A DNA stretch of 64,000 nt from Niastella caeni (GTDB lineage: Bacteria; Bacteroidota; Bacteroidia; Chitinophagales; Chitinophagaceae), in assembly GCF_004834005.1 (NCBI RefSeq), contig NZ_STFF01000002.1:372001-436000 (forward strand), read 5' to 3'. A program made the translations under genes and the position numbers. Positions 25,215-32,910 of the stretch are shown here, piece by piece (within the stretch, counting starts at the first letter, position 1; each line of letters begins with the position of its first letter). The notes beneath the pieces were generated by a model. That model saw nothing but the letters and a program-made list of their open reading frames with translations. It ran no database searches and was not told where the DNA came from.

Positions 25215-25850
25215 TTATTGCCGGTTGGTCTGCTGTGATCGGGTTGAATCGGCCTTATTAACAGGTTGGGCAGCCATAAGGTGCTTGTAACGATGCTCGT
25301 AAGGCTGTTTGGTCACAATTGCCAGGATGTCTTTTTCCAGTGTTACAACAGGCGATTCTACCACCCGGCCCACTTCCTGCCGGTTTTCATAGATCAGCAG
25401 GGTAGGTACACGGCGAATATTCAATCCCCGTTCTTCATGGCCGGGACTTTGTTTATACGCTGTATCGCTGTTGCTCAAATTCACCAGTTGCACCTGGGAT
25501 GGTTTTACTCCGCAATGATCCAGTATCCTGTACATACGCGGCACTTCACGACGGCTATCACCACACCAGGTGCCCATAAACAAAACGAACTGTTTATTCT
25601 GCAGTAAAGGTTTTATCTGGATGGCCGTAATGCTGTCGATCGTATAGTCTGAATAATTTTTATTGAACCAGGTATCAAAAGGCGGTTGTGCCAGGCGTTG
25701 CCGCGTGCTTTTTCCCAACAGAATCAGGTTGCCCTTTTTATCAGTTGCTTCTACATTTTCAGGCTGTGATGCCTGACTGGTCATTTTTGGGGTGCAGGCA
25801 GTAATGACAAAAATGAACATAGCTATAACAGTTATATGAGTTGATTGCAT
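25215..25850 (-). CDS. Thioredoxin-like lipoprotein
   Basis: 211 residues from ATG 25850 (the open frame extends 21 codons further but without signal-like character). Lipobox FVITAC gives a predicted lipid anchor. The thioredoxin-fold core shows WCGDS in FMGTWCGDSRREVPRM, so the usual CxxC is C-G-D-S with only one cysteine. The cis-proline RRVPTLLIYE is present. A monothiol site argues against a general disulfide oxidoreductase; it may be a thiol-reactive or structural member. The tail is polar and Gln-rich. Confidence 0.85.
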   Translation of the reverse strand: MQSTHITVIAMFIFVITACTPKMTSQASQPENVEATDKKGNLILLGKSTRQRLAQPPFDTWFNKNYSDYTIDSITAIQIKPLLQNKQFVLFMGTWCGDSRREVPRMYRILDHCGVKPSQVQLVNLSNSDTAYKQSPGHEERGLNIRRVPTLLIYENRQEVGRVVESPVVTLEKDILAIVTKQPYEHRYKHLMAAQPVNKADSTRSQQTNRQ

Positions 25851-25883
25851 ACAAAATAGAATTGAAGGGGTGAATGAAATACC

Positions 25884-26008
25884 GCTACAGGCTGCAAGCA
25901 AATACAGTTGCAAGCTGTAACCGAATACAGGTACAGGCTAAAAGCAAATACAATTGCCTTCGCTTATGGCTTATGGCTTAAAGCTTACAGTTTAAGGCAT
26001 AAGCTTTG
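25884..26008. repeat. CTGCAAG / CTTATGG heptamer arrays
   Basis: Runs of CTGCAAG, CAAATAC, AGCTGTA units followed by CTTATGG CTTATGG CTTAAAG CTTACAG TTTAAGG CATAAG. They occupy the space between the thioredoxin-like gene and the small gene at 26019. The same AGCTGCA/CAAATAC vocabulary recurs at 32863-32910 and 43992-44034. Confidence 0.75.
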
Positions 26009-26018
26009 GATTTTGACT

Positions 26019-26354
26019 CTATATGTATTGCATTAATCGGGGAGGTTGAAAAACAGCGGCGGCGTATGTTTCGGGCAGTAATGCAACATAGGCCATTTCG
26101 TGGGTGACAGGCGTTATTGAAGATTGCCAGCTTTGTACCAGCTCATAAAAAAAGACGATGTCTTCTGTTTTTTCTTTTAAGGTAGCAGTAGGATGTGGCG
26201 TATCGTGTTTATGAATATCCAGTAATTGTTGCACGCAGTCGCATCGTGTAGAAGTATAAATAGAAGCGAAGCGACAGTGCCAATAGCTGATCAGCTTGCC
26301 GTATTGCAAGGCTAAAAAGGTAGTAAGGCAGATAATGGCGGTTAATGATCGCAC
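26019..26354 (-). CDS. Small membrane-anchored protein of unknown function
   Basis: About 111 residues. There is no ATG; GTG at 26354 (or TTG at 26363) would start it. It has one N-terminal membrane segment, then Cys residues in YWHC and CDC, a His-rich patch (DIHKHDTPHP) and a C-terminal FQPPRL. The layout (TM segment, Cys motif, ending in F-x-PP) resembles a group of small uncharacterised Bacteroidota proteins often found near metal or redox genes. Recognised only by style; function unknown. Confidence 0.5.
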   Translation of the reverse strand: MRSLTAIICLTTFLALQYGKLISYWHCRFASIYTSTRCDCVQQLLDIHKHDTPHPTATLKEKTEDIVFFYELVQSWQSSITPVTHEMAYVALLPETYAAAVFQPPRLMQYI

Positions 26355-26436
26355 GCTGCACAATTGAGGTGTACTGAAAAAATACTAATAATAACGATAA
26401 GTCAATACTTTTACAGCAATCAATTTAACATATTTT

Positions 26437-26874
26437 ATGAGCTCATATATTAAACCTATTGAAATTCGCTGGTCTGACCTAGACCCCAACTTTCATTTGC
26501 GGCATTCCGTATATTATGATTTTGGTGCGTATTTGCGGTTTACTTTTCTGGAAGAACATGGGTTAACATCGTCATTTATGGTAAAACACCAGTTCGGACC
26601 GATCATTTTCAGGGAGGAATGTGTGTTTAAGCGGGAAATTAGAATGGGTGATGTAATAACCATTGATGTGCAATTGTTGAAAGCGCGGCCCGATCATTCT
26701 CGGTGGACCATTCAGCATCGTATTATGAAAAATGGCGATGAAATCGCTGCTGTTCTTACGGTTGATGGCGCCTGGATGGATGTGGCGCAGCGTAAACTCA
26801 CGCTACCGCCGGATACAGTAAAACATGTATTTGACAAAATGCCTAAGGCTGAACAGTTTGTATGGGATAAATAA
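26437..26874 (+). CDS. Acyl-CoA thioesterase, 4HBT hotdog fold
   Basis: 145 residues. The start IEIRWSDLDPNFHLRHSVYYDFGAYLRF is the 4-hydroxybenzoyl-CoA-thioesterase active-site region, with the catalytic Asp in DLDPN. The rest is the expected hotdog-fold strand pattern. It probably hydrolyses acyl-CoA or acyl-ACP thioesters in the cytosol. Single-domain, normal length; upstream of the second DUF4197 gene on the same strand (71 bp gap). Confidence 0.85.
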   Translation: MSSYIKPIEIRWSDLDPNFHLRHSVYYDFGAYLRFTFLEEHGLTSSFMVKHQFGPIIFREECVFKREIRMGDVITIDVQLLKARPDHSRWTIQHRIMKNGDEIAAVLTVDGAWMDVAQRKLTLPPDTVKHVFDKMPKAEQFVWDK

Positions 26875-26945
26875 CCATGAGACTTAACAACTTTTTACCA
26901 TTTAACACGTTATTTTAGCTGAATTATTTTAATGAATATATCTCT

Positions 26946-27668
26946 ATGAAAAGAATTGTATTACCCCTGTTACTACTTACCAGCGTTGCTTCATTTGCGC
27001 AAAGCGGATTGCTGAAAAAAGCGAGCGGTTTGCTGAATAAAGCAACCGGTGGCAGCACTTCACTGAGCAACGATGATATAATTGCCGGTTTAAAAGAAGC
27101 ATTGACCGTTGGCGCACAAAACAGCGCTAATAAATTGTCTGCTGTAGATGGCTTTTTTGCCAATGCTGCCATTAAAGTGTTGATGCCGCCCGAAGCAAAG
27201 AAAGTAGAAACAGCTTTACGTACTGCAGGTATGGGCAAGCTGGTTGATAACGCTATTTTATCAATGAACCGTGCTGCTGAAGAAGCCAGCAAATCTGCCG
27301 CGCCTATATTTGTGAATGCAGTGAAAGGTATGAGCTTCCAGGATGCGATGAGCATTTTAAAAGGAAGCGATACGGCAGCTACCGGTTACCTGCGTGGTAA
27401 AACGATCTCAGCCCTCACCGCTGCATTTCGTCCGGTAATTGATACCGCCTTGCAAAAAACAGCAGCTACCTCATACTGGAAAACAGTATTTGATGCTTAT
27501 AACAAATTGCCGACTACCTTTAATAAAATCAATCCTGATCTCGCCGGGTACGTTACTGAAAAGTCGTTGAGTGGAATGTTTTACCAGGTAGCACTGGAAG
27601 AACAAAAGATCCGCAAAGATCCTGCCGCCCGTGTTACCGATATCCTGAAAAAAGTGTTCGGCAGTTAA
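26946..27668 (+). CDS. DUF4197 family exported protein (paralogue)
   Basis: 240 residues. A Sec signal peptide (cleavage near SFAQS) replaces the lipobox of the paralogue at 221-955. The mature domain shares the family stretches DGFFANAAIKVLMPPEAKK, ILSMNRAAEEASKSAAPIF and EEQKIRKDPAARVTD. Soluble periplasmic or secreted form versus a lipid-anchored form is a plausible division of labour, but the domain's function is unknown. Followed by a strong terminator. Confidence 0.88.
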   Translation: MKRIVLPLLLLTSVASFAQSGLLKKASGLLNKATGGSTSLSNDDIIAGLKEALTVGAQNSANKLSAVDGFFANAAIKVLMPPEAKKVETALRTAGMGKLVDNAILSMNRAAEEASKSAAPIFVNAVKGMSFQDAMSILKGSDTAATGYLRGKTISALTAAFRPVIDTALQKTAATSYWKTVFDAYNKLPTTFNKINPDLAGYVTEKSLSGMFYQVALEEQKIRKDPAARVTDILKKVFGS

Positions 27669-27703
27669 TTTTCTCCTGTATGCTTTGAGATTTATTATAA
27701 ATT

Positions 27704-27734
27704 GCATCCCCCGACTAGTCGGGGGTGTTTTTTT
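27704..27734 (+). terminator. Terminator after the second DUF4197 gene
   Basis: GC-rich near-perfect stem (CATCCCCCGAC/GTCGGGGGTG) with a 2-3 nt loop and seven T residues. Confidence 0.92.
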
Positions 27735-27750
27735 ATAATATAACAGTCAC

Positions 27751-28965
27751 ATGATCTCAAGAACACTTGCTCTGTACAAGAACGCTTATAGTGGATTGTC
27801 TCCCTCTACATGGTGGCTGTCGTTTGTTATGCTGGTGAACCGTAGCGGCACCATGGTATTACCTTTCATGACCATATATCTTACCAGCCCATCCATGGGT
27901 TACAGCATTGGCCAGGCCGGTTTTGTTATGGCATTGTTTGGCCTGGGTGCGGTAACGGGCGCGTTTTTAGGTGGAAAGTTGACGGATCGCATCGGCTTTT
28001 ACCCGGTTCAACTCATTACATTGTTGGGTGGTGGCGTATTGTTTATGGTGTTGGGACAAATGAAATCATTTCCGCTGATCTGCCTTTTTACCTATTTGCT
28101 TAGCCTGGTGAATGAAGCGTTCCGGCCAGCCAATTCCACGGCCATTGTTGCCTACAGTAAAGACGAAACACGTACGCGTTCGTATGCGCTGAACCGGTTG
28201 GCCATCAATTTAGGCTGGGCTGTAGGAAGCGCTATTGGCGGGTTTTTGGCATCCATCAGTTACGAATTGTTATTTTGGGTAGATGGCGCCACCAATATAA
28301 CAGCGGCGTTGTTGTTGGCTTATTTCCTGCATCCATCAAAGCAGGTTAAACCGGCAAAGAAGGCAACAGTTGCCGATCCTTCACATTCGGCTTACCGCGA
28401 CAAAATATATCTGTGGTTTATTCTGCTCACTGTATTATTTGCTGCCTGCTTTTTTCAACTGTTCACTAACCTGAATGCCTATTACAAAATAGAGCTTCAT
28501 TTCAATGAACGGTTCATAGGGTTAATAGGTGCATTGAATGGCGTCATGATCGCTGTCATTGAAATGGTCTTGATCTTTAAACTGGAAAAGCGGCGATCGA
28601 ACATCTTTTATATTTCAAGAGGCGTTTTCCTGGTAGGGATTGCCTATTTTATGCTGAATATCTTTCACATCAATCATGTGATGGCTTTGCTGATGATGGT
28701 GGTAATGACCATGGGTGAAATGTTCGCGTTGCCTTTTATGAATAGCTTCTGGACCTCACGCAGCGCCGATCACAACCGCGGTCAATATGCGGGATTGTAT
28801 ACCATCGCCTGGTCTGTTGCACAAACGGCCGGACCGTTTTTAGCTGCACAACTGGCCGAGCATTCCGGGTTCAATGTATTGTGGTGGGTACTGGGCGGAA
28901 CCTCTTTTGCAACTGCAATTGGGTTTATCTGGTTGAAAAGGTATATGGAGAATGTTAGTTCATAG
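27751..28965 (+). CDS. Major facilitator superfamily transporter (MdtH-like)
   Basis: 404 residues, 12 predicted membrane helices. The MFS motif A loop between helices 2 and 3 is visible (GGKLTDRIGFYPV), and the N-terminal NRSGTMVLPFMTIYL is typical of the MdtH/YfcJ-like efflux group. Probably a drug or metabolite exporter; substrate not inferable. It starts just after a terminator, so it has its own promoter. Confidence 0.9.
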   Translation: MISRTLALYKNAYSGLSPSTWWLSFVMLVNRSGTMVLPFMTIYLTSPSMGYSIGQAGFVMALFGLGAVTGAFLGGKLTDRIGFYPVQLITLLGGGVLFMVLGQMKSFPLICLFTYLLSLVNEAFRPANSTAIVAYSKDETRTRSYALNRLAINLGWAVGSAIGGFLASISYELLFWVDGATNITAALLLAYFLHPSKQVKPAKKATVADPSHSAYRDKIYLWFILLTVLFAACFFQLFTNLNAYYKIELHFNERFIGLIGALNGVMIAVIEMVLIFKLEKRRSNIFYISRGVFLVGIAYFMLNIFHINHVMALLMMVVMTMGEMFALPFMNSFWTSRSADHNRGQYAGLYTIAWSVAQTAGPFLAAQLAEHSGFNVLWWVLGGTSFATAIGFIWLKRYMENVSS

Positions 28966-28985
28966 TTCCGCTCATTGTTGTTTTC

Positions 28986-29020
28986 AATTAGCACATTAGC
29001 AAATTATCATATTAGCACAT
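28986..29020. repeat. TTAGCACA / TTAGCAAA octamer array abutting a promoter box
   Basis: Units TTAGCACA, TTAGCAAA, TTATCATA, TTAGCACA, running directly into the -7 box TACCTTTG at 29021. Confidence 0.65.
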
Positions 29021-29028
29021 TACCTTTG
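29021..29028 (+). promoter_or_regulatory. Putative -7 element for the rlmK-like gene
   Basis: TACCTTTG ends five bases before the ATG at 29034, so transcription would start at or next to the start codon, giving a leaderless or nearly leaderless mRNA. No TTG -33 element is seen in the array upstream. Confidence 0.4.
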
Positions 29029-29033
29029 CCCGC

Positions 29034-29981
29034 ATGTCTCCCGAAAAATTTCAAATGTTTCGCAACCGGCTTACCAAAGTGTACCGGCATATTGGCAAAC
29101 AGGCACGGCGGCAGGGTATAACCTGTTATCGCATCTACGATCATGACCTTCCCGAGTTTGCCCTATGTATTGAACGATATGGCGATAATATTTACCTGGC
29201 AGAATACAAGCGGAAATTTGAAATGGCCGAGGCAGAACACGAAGCCTGGCTCGAAGAATGTATTGTGCTGATTTGTGAGGTGCTGGAAATGCCGGTCGAC
29301 AATGTGTACATCAAAGAACGGCAGCGTAAACCCGGCAGGCTGGGGCAATACCAACGGGTGGCTACGGAAGGCGCATTCTTCGTGGTAGAAGAAGCCGGGT
29401 TGAAATTTAAAGTGAACCTGAGCGATTACCTCGATACCGGTTTGTTCCTCGATCATCGCATTACGCGCAGTATGGTACGCGATGAAGCAAAAGATAAACG
29501 CGTACTGAACCTGTTCTGTTATACCGGTTCTTTTTCGGTATATGCGGCGGCCGGTGGCGCTGCCCAGGTTACTTCAGTTGACCTGTCAAAAACTTATTTG
29601 CAATGGGCGGAAGAAAATATGCAGTTGAATGAATTCTTCAATTCAACGAAGCATCACTTTATACATGCCGATGTAAAGCAATACCTCGAATCTTTACCGC
29701 CTGCTTCCTTCGACCTGGTAGTGATGGACCCGCCTACCTTCAGCAACAGCAAGCGCATGAAAGATTTCCTCGACATTCAGCGCGATCATGCCGACCTGTT
29801 GAATAAAACATTACGTGCAGTAGCGCCCGGCGGCGTTATTTACTTCAGCACCAACTACCGGAAATTTGAACTGGACAAAGAGCAGATCAACTCATCAGAG
29901 ATAAAAGACATCACAAGAGCCACTACGCCTTTTGATTTTGAAGGAAAGCTTTTCCGATATTGTTACAAGGTTAAAAAGTAG
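29034..29981 (+). CDS. Stand-alone RlmK-type 23S rRNA (guanine-2069-N7) methyltransferase
   Basis: 315 residues that align by eye to the C-terminal (RlmK) half of the fused E. coli RlmKL protein: FRNRLTKVYRHIGKQARRQGITCYRIYDHDLPEF, LSDYLDTGLFLDHRITR, LNLFCYTGSFSVYAA, SVDLSKTYLQWAEENM and DPPTFSNSKRM. The SAM site is in LFCYTGS and the acidic DLS. It should methylate 23S rRNA at or near G2069. The RlmL (THUMP/G2445) half is absent here and must be separate if present. Confidence 0.85.
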   Translation: MSPEKFQMFRNRLTKVYRHIGKQARRQGITCYRIYDHDLPEFALCIERYGDNIYLAEYKRKFEMAEAEHEAWLEECIVLICEVLEMPVDNVYIKERQRKPGRLGQYQRVATEGAFFVVEEAGLKFKVNLSDYLDTGLFLDHRITRSMVRDEAKDKRVLNLFCYTGSFSVYAAAGGAAQVTSVDLSKTYLQWAEENMQLNEFFNSTKHHFIHADVKQYLESLPPASFDLVVMDPPTFSNSKRMKDFLDIQRDHADLLNKTLRAVAPGGVIYFSTNYRKFELDKEQINSSEIKDITRATTPFDFEGKLFRYCYKVKK

Positions 29982-30020
29982 TATGTTATTGAGGTGAATT
30001 GCAATTTGGTGTGTTCACAT

Positions 30021-30172
30021 AACAAATGTGCAAATTAGCAAATTGGAAAATGTGCAAATGAATACAGAAGGCAATTGCAAATTGGTTATTGCAAATTGCT
30101 CATTTCCCATTTTTATCCCACTAGCTACTAGCCACTTACTACTAGCTTTCACCATTGACCATTCACCTTTGC
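30021..30172. repeat. Composite of four different heptamer/octamer families
   Basis: In order: TGCAAATG-type (30021-30062), GCAATTG/GCAAATT-type (30068-30105), CTACTAG-type (30119-30147: CTAGCTA CTAGCCA CTTACTA CTAGC) and CACCATTGACCATTCACC-type (30148-30168). It fills the gap between the convergent RlmK and CHRD genes with no other identifiable feature. Confidence 0.8.
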
Positions 30173-30175
30173 AAC

Positions 30176-30994
30176 TTACCTTATCTGTCCTCTTATCAAC
30201 CCAGGCCCATGACGACGGGAGTGCGCATTTACATACATAGGAGTTGTTTTCAGTTGCGTTACCCATGCATCATCTAACGGACTGGAGATTTTCAGTACTC
30301 CAAAATCAGCCAGGTTATTGCAGAGAAAGATAAGCGGAGGCCCATTGGTGCCGGCAGCACCCGGGTGAATATGCGCTGCCGTTAGTGTGTCATTGCTTTC
30401 GAGGTTAGTTACCGTAACTTTTGAATACAACACTTTATCATGTGTCAGTCGTAAAATGGCGAGGCCGGTAGCCGTGGTGCTAACAGGCGGAACTTCATTA
30501 GCGCCTGACAAGGTTATATCTGCAGCAAATTCAATTCTTTTATCCAGTTGTCCACGGGCGAGCCCTGCAGGCACTTCCTTGGAGTGCACATTTACATAAA
30601 CAGGCATATTCTGCAAGGTGTCAACCTGGCCCTGACGCAAACCGGTGACTGTACCTGTAGCCCCAGCGCCAACAAAAGTGGGATTAAATGGAATAATAAT
30701 ACCACCGGAGGTGCCTGCATCGCCTATATGAATATGAGCATTGGTCAGTGCATCGCTCGGTGATAAGTTATGGATGTGAAGGTTGAACTTCAGAGAATTA
30801 TCAGCAAAGAGTTCTATGGTAGCTTCGCCTTCTTCATTTCTTCCCGGAGGCGCAGGCACTTCATAGATCGCTTTTATGTCAACATCCCATCTTTTAACTT
30901 TGGATGGTCCATCATCTTTATCGTGTTCACAACTTTGTAATCCCAGAGCAAGCATCACAATGCCTGCTACTTTTGCGGGCAGCAATCGTTTCAT
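30176..30994 (-). CDS. CHRD-domain lipoprotein (two CHRD repeats)
   Basis: 272 residues, signal peptide with lipobox LGLQSC. Two CHRD (chordin-like) domains follow, each with the strand pattern ending in HIH-G-AG-(T)-G: about 40-155 (NAHIHIGDAGTSGGIIIPF) and about 160-272 (AAHIHPGAAGTNGPPLIFL). The C-terminal motifs PVYVNVHSKEVPAGLARGQL and PMYVNAHSRRHGPGLIRGQI are the same element in each repeat. Probably a surface-exposed lipoprotein; the biochemical role of bacterial CHRD domains is not known. Monocistronic. Confidence 0.9.
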   Translation of the reverse strand: MKRLLPAKVAGIVMLALGLQSCEHDKDDGPSKVKRWDVDIKAIYEVPAPPGRNEEGEATIELFADNSLKFNLHIHNLSPSDALTNAHIHIGDAGTSGGIIIPFNPTFVGAGATGTVTGLRQGQVDTLQNMPVYVNVHSKEVPAGLARGQLDKRIEFAADITLSGANEVPPVSTTATGLAILRLTHDKVLYSKVTVTNLESNDTLTAAHIHPGAAGTNGPPLIFLCNNLADFGVLKISSPLDDAWVTQLKTTPMYVNAHSRRHGPGLIRGQIR

Positions 30995-31059
30995 ACAAAT
31001 CGTTTTAAAGTGAGAAGGCGTTATGTTAAAGAATACGCAGTGGAAGGAATGCTGGTTGC

Positions 31060-31100
31060 TTTAGTTCTTAGTTCCAGGTTTTAAATTCTCAGTTTTTTGT
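31060..31100. repeat. TAGTTCT heptamer array
   Basis: TAGTTCT TAGTTCC AGGTTTT AAATTCT CAGTTTT: an inverted relative of the GAACTAA array before aguB. Confidence 0.6.
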
Positions 31101-31135
31101 TTGTTGGTTCTTCGTACCTGCAAACAAACATTAAG

Positions 31136-31173
31136 AAAAAAATCGTGCCACGGCTTCAAGCTGTGGCACGATT
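31136..31173 (-). terminator. Terminator of the M28 peptidase gene
   Basis: On the minus strand a 14-bp nearly perfect stem (AATCGTGCCACAGC/GCCGTGGCACGATT) followed by seven T residues, 26 bp after the stop codon. Confidence 0.93.
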
Positions 31174-31198
31174 CATAAACTTAGCTACTTTTAATTTA

Positions 31199-32725
31199 TT
31201 ACTCTGTAAGCGGAATATCTCTTTTCAACATTTCATTGCGATTGGCCATTTCCCAGGCAGTGTAAAAGATCAGTTGCGCTCTTTTGGCCATCAGGTTATA
31301 ATTGATCTTATCGGGCGTATCGGTTGGTTTATGATAATCATTGTGTGTGCCGTTGAAATAAAAAATGATCGGTACACCTTTGCGGGCAAAGTTGTAATGG
31401 TCGCTGCGAAAATAAATGCGCTCGGGATCTTTGGGGGCATTGTATTTATAATCCAGTTCCAGCTTGGTGTATTTCTTATTCATCGCCTCGCTGATGGGAC
31501 GCAGATCAGAACTAAGCTTGTCGTCACCAACAACGTATACATAGTTGGTGCTGTCGCCTACTTTCCTTTTAGGGTCGCTGCGGCCGATCATATCAATGTT
31601 CAGGTCAACCGTTGTTTTGCTTAATGGGAACAAGGGATGATCGCTGTAGTATTCAGATCCCCACAACCCTTTTTCTTCACCCGATACAGCCATAAATACA
31701 ATCGACCGGCGGGGACCTTTACCGGCCGCTTTGGCTTTTACAAATGCTTCGGCCAATTCCAACACGCTTACGGTGCCTGATCCATCATCATCGGCGCCAT
31801 AAAAAATTACTGAATCTCCGCGTTTGCCGAGGTGATCATAGTGCGCAGTTATAAAAACAAATTCATCTTTTTTATCGCTGCCTTCCAAAAAGCCAATTAC
31901 GTTGGTGCTGGTTAACTCATTCATGTTCTTTTTAAATTCCAGCTTTACATCCGCTTCGTAGGTTTTAGGTTGTGGGTTTCCGTTCTTCATGGCTTCTTTT
32001 GCGCCATCGTAATCTGCACCCATAATGGCTTTGGCAACTTCTTCAGAAATATAATACGTATTGGGGAACACGGTTTTTCTGAACCCATTCAGGTAAGGTG
32101 AACCCTTAATAGGAGCACTCCGGCGGGGGAAATTGTTTTGTACCATTAAGATGGCCGCGGCGCCATTCTTTTGTGCCGCTTCCATGGCTGTAAATGGGCT
32201 GAACCGGGAACGATTGCCGGCGGTGTTGCCACCTGATGAGGAAGGAGGGGAACCTTGCAGTATCAATACAATTTTGCCTTGTGCATTTATGTTCTTATAA
32301 TCGTTGCGGGTGCTATCGCTGATGCCATAACCGGAAAACACCACTTCACCACAATAAATAGTGCTGGAATGGGCCATGTTCAGGTTCACTGCGAAATCGG
32401 TATTCAATTCAAATCGCCGTCCGTTCACTTCTACCGCAGCGTTAAGTAAGGTGTCCTGGTAAATAGGGAAGCCTGCCTGAAAATTGTCTTTATTACCGGG
32501 CAGCAACCCCAGCGATTTAAACTGACTTTCTATATAAGCGGCTGCTTTACGTTGTCCTTCTGTAGCAGTTTCGCGGCCTTCCATACCTGGTCCTGCCACA
32601 ATGTACAAATGCTTCTTTAGATCGTCTGCTGTTATTGTGTTGGCAAATGGCTTGGGGTCGGCTATTTTTTGCGCCGAAGCCGCCGTGGTAGCCGCCATAG
32701 CCATAACCAGGAACATCCTTCTCAT
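31199..32725 (-). CDS. M28-family exported zinc aminopeptidase
   Basis: 508 residues from ATG 32725; this start gives a signal peptide (cleavage near ASAQK), whereas the longer frame begins in intergenic repeat. A PA-type domain is inserted at about 130-270. The di-zinc M28 catalytic domain (about 275-490) shows TAHYDHLG (H ligand), GADDDGSGT (bridging Asp), GEEKGLWGS (catalytic and ligand Glu), DMIGR (Asp) and RSDHYNF (final His). It likely trims N-terminal residues from peptides in the periplasm or outside the cell. Confidence 0.94.
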   Translation of the reverse strand: MRRMFLVMAMAATTAASAQKIADPKPFANTITADDLKKHLYIVAGPGMEGRETATEGQRKAAAYIESQFKSLGLLPGNKDNFQAGFPIYQDTLLNAAVEVNGRRFELNTDFAVNLNMAHSSTIYCGEVVFSGYGISDSTRNDYKNINAQGKIVLILQGSPPSSSGGNTAGNRSRFSPFTAMEAAQKNGAAAILMVQNNFPRRSAPIKGSPYLNGFRKTVFPNTYYISEEVAKAIMGADYDGAKEAMKNGNPQPKTYEADVKLEFKKNMNELTSTNVIGFLEGSDKKDEFVFITAHYDHLGKRGDSVIFYGADDDGSGTVSVLELAEAFVKAKAAGKGPRRSIVFMAVSGEEKGLWGSEYYSDHPLFPLSKTTVDLNIDMIGRSDPKRKVGDSTNYVYVVGDDKLSSDLRPISEAMNKKYTKLELDYKYNAPKDPERIYFRSDHYNFARKGVPIIFYFNGTHNDYHKPTDTPDKINYNLMAKRAQLIFYTAWEMANRNEMLKRDIPLTE

Positions 32726-32782
32726 AGTGTAATTTTTGTTTGAGCTCAAAAATAAATGAGTTGGGGAGGATTTGGAAATATT

Positions 32783-32910
32783 GATGGGTGAATGGTGAAC
32801 GTGAATGGTCAATGGTGAAAACCGCTGTAAGCCGTCACGGCAACCATCTTATACCAGGGAACTGTATTCTGTATTTGCTTGCAGCTTATAGCTTGCGGCT
32901 TGAAGCTTTT
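32783..32910. repeat. GGTGAAT array plus CTTGCAG array
   Basis: 32783-32819 is GGTGAAT GGTGAAC GTGAAT GGTCAAT GGTGAA. 32863-32910 is TATTTG CTTGCAG CTTATAG CTTGCGG CTTGAAG CTTTT and ends immediately next to the ABC-F stop codon at 32911. Confidence 0.75.
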
